NCBI RefSeq assembly: GCF_000266905.1
Contig: NC_018027.1
Coordinates: forward strand, 3,844,001-3,908,000
Source of the DNA: Mycolicibacterium chubuense NBB4
GTDB taxonomy: Bacteria > Actinomycetota > Actinomycetes > Mycobacteriales > Mycobacteriaceae
Direction of reading: 5' to 3'
DNA length: 64,000 nucleotides
The notes beneath the pieces are model-generated. The model made no database searches and was not told where the DNA came from. It saw nothing but the letters and a program-made list of their open reading frames with translations. Position numbers and translations under genes: made by a program. Each line of letters begins with the position of its first letter. Position 1 is the stretch's first letter. This document shows, one piece after another, positions 58,929 to 64,000 of this stretch.

Positions 58929-60516
58929 AGAACACCACCGGTTGCTGGAACTCCCCCCACACCGACTTCAGCGTGGAGACCATCTCACCCACCGTGCAGT
59001 AGGCATTGGCACAGTCGATCAGCTTGTGCATCAGATTTTCCTGCCCCTCGGCGGCTTCGGACAGCGCGGCAAGGGCCTCCTTCACCGCCAGCCCGTCACG
59101 GTCGGCCTTGACCTTCGCCAGCCGCTTGAGCTGGACGTCGCGGCCTTCGGCGTCGAGTTCGTAGGTCGCGATCTCCGGCGGCGGTTCGTCGGTGACGAAC
59201 CTGTTCACCCCGACGACGGGACGCTCCCCACTTTCTACGTCCTGGTGGATCTTGAACGCCTCGTCGGCGATCAGGCCCTGCAGGTAGCCGTCTTCGATAC
59301 AGCGCACCATGCCGCCGTGGGTTTCGAGATCGTGCATGATCTCGACGATCTTGGCCTCGGTGGCGTCGGTGAGCGCTTCGACGAAGTACGAGCCGCCCAG
59401 CGGATCGGCGACCTTCGTCACGCCCGTCTCGTAGGCCAGGATCTGCTGCGTGCGCAGGGCGAGCGTGGCCGATTCCTCCGACGGCAGCGCGAACGGCTCG
59501 TCCCAGGCCGCGGTGAACATCGACTGCACACCCCCGAGCACCGCCGCCATGGCCTCGTAGGCGACTCGCACCAGGTTGTTCTGCGCCTGCGGCGCATACA
59601 GAGACGCCCCGCCTGCCACACAGCCGAACCGGAACATCGATGCCTTGTCGGTGGTGGCGCCGTAGCGCTCCCGCACGATCGTGGCCCAACGGCGCCGTCC
59701 GGCACGGTATTTCGCGATCTCCTCGAAGAAATCGCCGTGGGTGTAGAAGAAGAACGAGATCTGCGGCGCGAACTTGTCGATCGTCATCCGGCCACGTTCG
59801 ACCACGGTGTCGCAGTAGGTGACGCCGTCGGCCAGCGTGAAGGCCATCTCCTGCACCGCGTTGGCGCCCGCGTCGCGGAAGTGCGCACCGGCCACCGAGA
59901 TCGCGTTGAACCTGGGGACCTCGGCGGCGCAGAACTCGATCGTGTCGGCGATCAGACGCAGCGACGGCTCGGGCGGCCAGATCCAGGTGCCGCGCGACGC
60001 GTACTCCTTGAGGATGTCGTTCTGGATCGTGCCGGTGAGCTTCTCCCGCGGAACGCCCTTCTTCTCGGCGGCGGCGACGTAGAACGCCAGCAGGATCGCG
60101 GCGGTGCCGTTGATCGTGAAGCTGGTGCTGATCTTGTCCAGCGGAATGCCGTCGAACAGAATCTCGGCGTCGGCGAGCGTGTCGACGGCCACGCCCACCC
60201 GGCCGACCTCCTCGCCGAATTCCGGGTCGTCGGAGTCGTAGCCGCACTGCGTCGGCAGATCCAGTGCCACCGAGAGCCCGGTGCCGCCCTGATCGAGCAG
60301 GTAGCGATAGCGCCGGTTGGACTCTTCGGCCGTGCCGAAGCCGGAGTACTGACGGAACGTCCACGTCTTGCCGCGGTAGCCCGAGGCGAAGTTGCCTCGC
60401 GTGAAGGGATAGGTGCCGGGCGGCGGTGGGTCACCGGCCCGATCGGCCGGTCCGTACACAGGTTCCAGCGGGATCCCGGAAGGGGTCTGAACTGGGTGAT
60501 CGGCTGGTGGGGTCAT
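58927..60516 (-). CDS. B12-dependent acyl-CoA mutase large subunit with methylmalonyl-CoA-mutase-type pocket
   Basis: Catalytic TIM-barrel subunit of 529 residues without a B12 domain. YPFTRGNFASGYRGKTWTFRQYSGF and GTIQNDILKEYASRGTWIWPP are typical. Y57, R175 and H212 fall on Tyr89, Arg207 and His244 of P. shermanii methylmalonyl-CoA mutase with identical spacing (118 and 37). Isobutyryl-CoA mutase has Phe and Gln at the first two. So the substrate probably carries a carboxylate. Split into two chains, unlike the usual bacterial enzyme. The ATG at 60516 lacks a ribosome site; TACGTT eight bases upstream suggests a leaderless transcript. Confidence 0.92.
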   Translation of the reverse strand: MTPPADHPVQTPSGIPLEPVYGPADRAGDPPPPGTYPFTRGNFASGYRGKTWTFRQYSGFGTAEESNRRYRYLLDQGGTGLSVALDLPTQCGYDSDDPEFGEEVGRVGVAVDTLADAEILFDGIPLDKISTSFTINGTAAILLAFYVAAAEKKGVPREKLTGTIQNDILKEYASRGTWIWPPEPSLRLIADTIEFCAAEVPRFNAISVAGAHFRDAGANAVQEMAFTLADGVTYCDTVVERGRMTIDKFAPQISFFFYTHGDFFEEIAKYRAGRRRWATIVRERYGATTDKASMFRFGCVAGGASLYAPQAQNNLVRVAYEAMAAVLGGVQSMFTAAWDEPFALPSEESATLALRTQQILAYETGVTKVADPLGGSYFVEALTDATEAKIVEIMHDLETHGGMVRCIEDGYLQGLIADEAFKIHQDVESGERPVVGVNRFVTDEPPPEIATYELDAEGRDVQLKRLAKVKADRDGLAVKEALAALSEAAEGQENLMHKLIDCANAYCTVGEMVSTLKSVWGEFQQPVVF

Positions 60517-60540
60517 CGATGGATAACGTACTTGCAAAAA

Positions 60541-60560
60541 ATGAGAATGCCAATACCGTC
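60541..60560. promoter_or_regulatory. degenerate GAGAAT half-site region
   Basis: ATGAGAATGCCAATACC keeps one full half-site; further GAGA half-sites occur at 60634 and 60651 (ATGAGATTC, TGAGAACG). They lie between the divergent mutase and SDR genes, like the perfect sites elsewhere. The assignment is tentative. Confidence 0.35.
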
Positions 60561-60687
60561 TAAGGGAAAGCCGCACGCAGATGTGGGTGCGGCACCCCGT
60601 CGCCGGGACCGGAAACCCCGGTACACAGCGATTATGAGATTCGCCTAAAATGAGAACGGCACTATCTCGTGCCGCGGAGGAGGCTTC

Positions 60688-61539
60688 ATGTCCAGCTCGC
60701 CGAGCGAGACGTCGTTCACCGACCGCACCGTCGTGGTCTCGGGCGGCAGCCGCGGCATCGGTCTGGCCATCGCGCTCGCGGCAGCCAGGCGGGGCGCCAA
60801 CGTCGTGCTGCTGGCCAAGACCGCCGAACCGCACCCGAAGCTGCCGGGCACCGTGCACACCGCCGTCGCAGAGGTCGAGGCCGCAGGCGGCAAGGGCGCG
60901 GCGGTGGTCGGCGACGTCCGTAAGGAAGAGGACGTGGCGCGCGCGGTCGACACCGCGGTCGATCGATTCGGCGGCGTCGACATCGTCGTCAACAACGCGA
61001 GTGCGATCGCCACCGAGCCGACCGAGCACTTGGCGGTCAAGAAGTTCGACCTGATGATGGACATCAACGTGCGCGGCACCTTCCTGCTGACCAAGGCCGC
61101 GCTGCCGCACCTGCGCAGGTCGGCGTCGGCGCACGTGCTGACCCTGGCACCGCCGCTGAACATGAACCCGCACTGGCTCGGCGCCCACCCGTCCTACACG
61201 CTGTCGAAGTACGGCATGACGCTGCTGTCGCTCGGCTGGGCCGGTGAATACGCCGAGGCGAACATCGGATTCAGCTGCCTGTGGCCGGAGACCTATATCG
61301 CGACGTCGGCGGTGACCAACCTCGCCGACGGCGACGCGCTGGCGAAAGCCTCCCGCAGCCCCGACATCATGGGCGATGCCGCCGCGGCGATCCTGGCCCG
61401 GCCCGCCGCGGACGTGAACGGACGGTGTTACATCGACTCTGACGTCCTCGCCGAGGACGGGGTCACCGACCTGTCGCGCTACGGTGGCGGCGACAGTCCG
61501 ATCCGCGACATCTTCGTCGACGCTCCGGAGGGATCATGA
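60688..61539 (+). CDS. HSDL2-like short-chain dehydrogenase
   Basis: SDR of 283 residues: VVSGGSRGIGLAIALAAARRGANVVLLAKT, an insert EPHPKLPGTVHTAVAEVEAAGG, NNASAI, and Y-x3-K in HPSYTLSKYGMTLLSLGWAGE. The insert and LWPETYIATSAV are features of HSDL2/acyl-CoA-linked SDRs. GGAGGAGG precedes the ATG. Its stop overlaps the ligase start (ATGA). Probably acts on a CoA-bound intermediate. Confidence 0.88.
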   Translation: MSSSPSETSFTDRTVVVSGGSRGIGLAIALAAARRGANVVLLAKTAEPHPKLPGTVHTAVAEVEAAGGKGAAVVGDVRKEEDVARAVDTAVDRFGGVDIVVNNASAIATEPTEHLAVKKFDLMMDINVRGTFLLTKAALPHLRRSASAHVLTLAPPLNMNPHWLGAHPSYTLSKYGMTLLSLGWAGEYAEANIGFSCLWPETYIATSAVTNLADGDALAKASRSPDIMGDAAAAILARPAADVNGRCYIDSDVLAEDGVTDLSRYGGGDSPIRDIFVDAPEGS

Positions 61540-63035
61540 GCATCTCGCTGCTACTGGAGATGGCCTCGTCGGCTGAGCCCGACAGGACCGCGGTCGTCTC
61601 CGACGACCTGCGGCTGACCACCGGCGAGCTGAGCACCCTGGCCGACGGGGGCGCCGGAGTCGTCGCGGCGTCCGGCGCGCAGCACGTCGCCTACGTCGGC
61701 ACCGGCGGGGCGATGCTGCCGCTTCTGCTGTTCTCCTCGGCCCGCGCCGCCATCCCGGTCACACCGCTGAACTACCGTCTCTCCGCCGAGGGTCTGCGCG
61801 CGCTGCTCGACCGTCTCCCCGATCCGCTCGTCGTGGTCGACGACGAGTACCGCGGCGCCGTCGGAGACGGCTACCGCACGATCGGGTCGGAGGCGTTTCT
61901 CGAGGCGGCCCGCGCCGCGGAGCCGGTCGCCGAGTTCGCCGACCCCGACGCCGTCGCCGTGGTGCTGTTCACCTCCGGCACGACATCGAAGCCCAAGGCC
62001 GTCGAGCTCACCCACAACAATCTGACCAGCTACATCACCGGCACGGTCGAGTTCGCGTCGGCCGAGCCCGGCGACGCCGCTCTGATCTGCGTTCCGCCTT
62101 ACCACATCGCCGGTGTCAGCGCCGCGCTGTCGAACCTCTACTCCGGCCGGAAGATGGTGTACCTGAGGCACTTCGACGCCGAGGCCTGGGTCCGGCTGGT
62201 CGCCGAGGAGGGTGTCACGGCAGCGACGGTGGTGCCCACGATGCTCGACCGCATCGTCACGGTGCTGGAGAAGGGCAACACCACGCTGCCGACGCTGCGC
62301 ACACTCGCCTATGGCGGCTCGAAGGTCCCCCTGCCCCTGGTGCGCAAGGCGCTGTCTCTGCTGCCCGACGTCGGTTTCGTCAACGCCTACGGCCTGACCG
62401 AAACCAGCTCCACCATCGCGGTGCTCACGCCCGACGACCACCGGGCCGCGCTCGGCGCCGCGGACGAGGCCGCCCTGCGCCGGCTGGGATCGGTGGGCCA
62501 ACCGGTGCCCGGCATCGAGGTCGAGATCCGCGCGGAGGATGGCACGGTGCTCGGCGCCGGGGAGCCGGGGGAGCTGTTCGTCCGCGGCGAGCAGGTGTCG
62601 GGCCGCTACACCGACATCGGATCGGTGCTCGACGAGCAGGGCTGGTTCCCCACCAGGGACGTCGCCTACCTCGACGCCGAGGGCTACCTGTTCATCGGTG
62701 GCCGTTCCGACGACACGATCATCCGCGGTGGCGAGAACATCGCGCCGGCCGAGATCGAGGACGTGCTCGTCGAACATCCCCACGTACGCGACTGCGCCGT
62801 CGTCGGCGCCGACGATCCCGAGTGGGGGCAGATCATCGTCGCGGTCGTCGTGCCCCACCCCGACACCGACCCCGACCCCGAGGGCCTGCGCGCGCACGTC
62901 CGCTCGCAGCTGCGCGGCTCACGCACGCCGGACCGGGTCGTGTTCCGTGACGAACTGCCCACCAACGCGACCGGCAAGGTACTGCGCCGTGAACTCGTCA
63001 ACGAACTCAACGCAACGTCGAAGGAGCCCGCATGA
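61536..63035 (+). CDS. AMP-dependent acyl-CoA ligase (FadD-like)
   Basis: Ligase of 499 residues: VLFTSGTTSKPKAVELTH (A3), NAYGLTETSSTIAVL (A5), GWFPTRDVAYLDAEGYLFIGGRSDDTIIRGGENIAPAEIE (A7-A8), and PTNATGKVLRRELVNEL with the A10 Lys. Shorter N-terminal region than many FadDs. Overlaps both neighbours by four bases (SDR upstream, small protein downstream), forming a three-gene operon divergent from the mutase. Confidence 0.92.
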   Translation: MSISLLLEMASSAEPDRTAVVSDDLRLTTGELSTLADGGAGVVAASGAQHVAYVGTGGAMLPLLLFSSARAAIPVTPLNYRLSAEGLRALLDRLPDPLVVVDDEYRGAVGDGYRTIGSEAFLEAARAAEPVAEFADPDAVAVVLFTSGTTSKPKAVELTHNNLTSYITGTVEFASAEPGDAALICVPPYHIAGVSAALSNLYSGRKMVYLRHFDAEAWVRLVAEEGVTAATVVPTMLDRIVTVLEKGNTTLPTLRTLAYGGSKVPLPLVRKALSLLPDVGFVNAYGLTETSSTIAVLTPDDHRAALGAADEAALRRLGSVGQPVPGIEVEIRAEDGTVLGAGEPGELFVRGEQVSGRYTDIGSVLDEQGWFPTRDVAYLDAEGYLFIGGRSDDTIIRGGENIAPAEIEDVLVEHPHVRDCAVVGADDPEWGQIIVAVVVPHPDTDPDPEGLRAHVRSQLRGSRTPDRVVFRDELPTNATGKVLRRELVNELNATSKEPA

Positions 63036-63334
63036 TCAAGACCGGCACCCGCCTGCAGAGCCAGGTCTGTGACACCCAGGTGATCGTGGTCCGCAGCGCG
63101 GACAGTCTCGACGACCTCCGCGCGGGCGGGGCGCCCATGGTGCCGATCGGCGACCAGGTCGATGCGAGCCTGTCGCTGGACGCCGAGCTCTCCGACGGCA
63201 ACCTGATGGGCAAGCGCTACGTCGACGACGGCGGCGCCGAGGTGCTCGTCACCAAGGCGGGCAAGGGCACGCTGAGCGTCGGGTCGACGCCGCTGGCGCT
63301 CAAAGAAGCCAAGCCGCTGCCCGCCAGCGACTGA
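63032..63334 (+). CDS. small conserved protein of unknown function
   Basis: Protein of 100 residues that I do not recognise. GTRLQSQVCDTQVIVVRSADSLDDLRAGGAPMVPIG and GKRYVDDGGAEVLVTKAGKGTLSVG look like two beta-rich halves; only one Cys, no signal peptide or membrane segment. Translationally coupled to the ligase by ATGA overlap, so a role with the acyl-CoA ligase or its product is likely but unproven. Confidence 0.75.
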   Translation: MIKTGTRLQSQVCDTQVIVVRSADSLDDLRAGGAPMVPIGDQVDASLSLDAELSDGNLMGKRYVDDGGAEVLVTKAGKGTLSVGSTPLALKEAKPLPASD

Positions 63335-63347
63335 TACCTTCGGCCGT

Positions 63348-64000
63348 GTGAGGCCACGCCGCCTGCTGACCAAGTACGCAGCGGGTCTGACCTCGGCCTA
63401 CGTGCTGACCCTCGCCGAGGTGGTGGCGATCATCGCGTCGCTGGGCGGACGCAGCGTCGTCACCGTCGGCAACCTCATCGCGCTCGCCGTCGTCGGTCTG
63501 GTCGGCACCGCCACCGTCGCCATCGGCGCGGTTCTGATCATCAGGCCGACGATGCGCTGGCTGAGCGCCGGCCAGTTGCCCACGCCTGCCCAGGTCCGGA
63601 CGGTGGCGAAGCTGACGCGACGACAGGGCGCCATCACCCTCGCTCCGTGGCTGCTGACTGCCGCGGTCCTGCTGCCGCTGAATCTCGATTCCGGCAGCGA
63701 CGTCATCGCCGTCATGGGGTCAGCGATCCTGTTCGGCATCATCGCCACGTCCAGCACCGGCTTCCTGTTCACCCTGCGGACGTTGCGCCCGGTGATGGCC
63801 GGTGTTCCCACCGATGCCGGACGACCGCCCGTACCCGGGATCCGGTCCCGGCTGTTCCTGATGTGGACGGTGTGCACCGCGCTACCCGGTCTGGGCATCG
63901 CCGTGCTGCTGGTGCTGCGGTACAGACACTGGCTACTCGCCCCGTCCACACCGATCGAACTCGCGCTTCTGGTCCTCGCGCTCGTCGCCGTCGTGCTCGG
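63348..64000 (+). CDS. multi-pass membrane protein, probably a membrane-anchored adenylate cyclase (N-terminus only)
   Basis: Open from GTG 63348 to the window end (217 codons). Six hydrophobic segments are visible, e.g. AYVLTLAEVVAIIA, LIALAVVGLVGTATVAIGAVLI, LAPWLLTAAVLL, AILFGIIATSSTGFLF, LPGLGIAVLLVLR and IELALLVLALVAVVL. The segment IIRPTMRWLSAGQLPTPAQV resembles the region between membrane helices in the Rv1318c-Rv1320c/Rv3645 adenylate cyclases. HAMP and cyclase domains would lie beyond the edge. A sensor kinase is the alternative. Confidence 0.6.
   Translation, partial: MRPRRLLTKYAAGLTSAYVLTLAEVVAIIASLGGRSVVTVGNLIALAVVGLVGTATVAIGAVLIIRPTMRWLSAGQLPTPAQVRTVAKLTRRQGAITLAPWLLTAAVLLPLNLDSGSDVIAVMGSAILFGIIATSSTGFLFTLRTLRPVMAGVPTDAGRPPVPGIRSRLFLMWTVCTALPGLGIAVLLVLRYRHWLLAPSTPIELALLVLALVAVVL

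Noticed and set aside
60517..60687. Cobalamin riboswitch before the B12 mutase
   Set aside because: No B12-box-like sequence or room for the fold; the leader appears very short or absent.
60517..61188. Extension of the mutase frame to a 753-residue protein
   Set aside because: The extra 224 residues lie opposite the SDR gene at 60688 and carry no mutase features; the conserved start is near 60516.
1..64000. tRNA, rRNA, CRISPR array, prophage or attachment site
   Set aside because: Searched by eye for cloverleaf ends, regularly spaced repeats and phage genes; none seen. The only mobile element is the IS30-like copy.

Overview
The window is high-GC actinobacterial DNA that looks like the chromosome of a mycobacterium, most likely a fast-growing Mycolicibacterium. 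The evidence is the many FadE, FadD, EchA and short-chain dehydrogenase (SDR) paralogues, GTG starts, mycofactocin-type SDRs, an F420/luciferase-like oxidoreductase, a WS/DGAT acyltransferase, and a block (15911-19777) arranged like M. tuberculosis Rv1425/fadD12/Rv1428c. Nearly all genes code for catabolism of acyl-CoA, aromatic or terpenoid/steroid-like carbon. I found no rRNA, tRNA or CRISPR array and no gene-free stretch over 300 bases.

Layout. 1-3053 (minus): CoA-transferase (cut by the window edge), acyl-CoA dehydrogenase, amidohydrolase. 3314-9107 (plus): an overlapping operon of CMD-like protein, Rieske oxygenase, small protein, amidohydrolase, SnoaL-like protein and a two-subunit acyl-CoA dehydrogenase. 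9246-10685: an intact IS30-family element between the arms of a 31-bp inverted repeat. 10761-15857: an enoyl-CoA hydratase divergent from a TetR regulator, then P450, mycofactocin-type SDR and a phosphotransferase-like gene. 15911-20886: acyltransferases, fadD12 and an epimerase. 20883-26352: TetR/SDR divergent from SDR-SDR-tandem CMD-aldehyde dehydrogenase, with two operators between them.

26357-46118 (minus): nineteen co-directional, mostly overlapping genes. They start with mhpC, mhpA and mhpB homologues (aromatic hydroxylation, meta-cleavage and C-C hydrolysis) and continue through a KstD-like flavoprotein, luciferase-like protein, SDRs, cyclase, FMN reductase, hydrolase, TetR, ferredoxin-P450, amidohydrolase, two M24 proteins, an EchA and a fused CaiB. 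46262-49272 (plus): IclR, second KstD-like flavoprotein, TetR. 49282-63334: meaB, SDRs, EchA, FadE pair, acyl-CoA ligases, ferredoxin, CoA-transferase, luciferase-like protein and a split B12-dependent acyl-CoA mutase. The window ends inside a membrane protein resembling adenylate cyclases.

The main structural finding is a palindrome, GAGAAT-N3-ATTCTC. It is perfect at five divergent promoters (3275, 11674, 46151, 50211, 56020) and degenerate at two more (19793, 60541). This suggests one repressor, perhaps the TetR gene at 11747 whose own promoter carries a site, controls most of the window as an undescribed regulon. A second finding is a short intercistronic element (GATGAGCGCTTGCGCGAAGAG) at four minus-strand junctions. 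The growth substrate cannot be read from the sequence.
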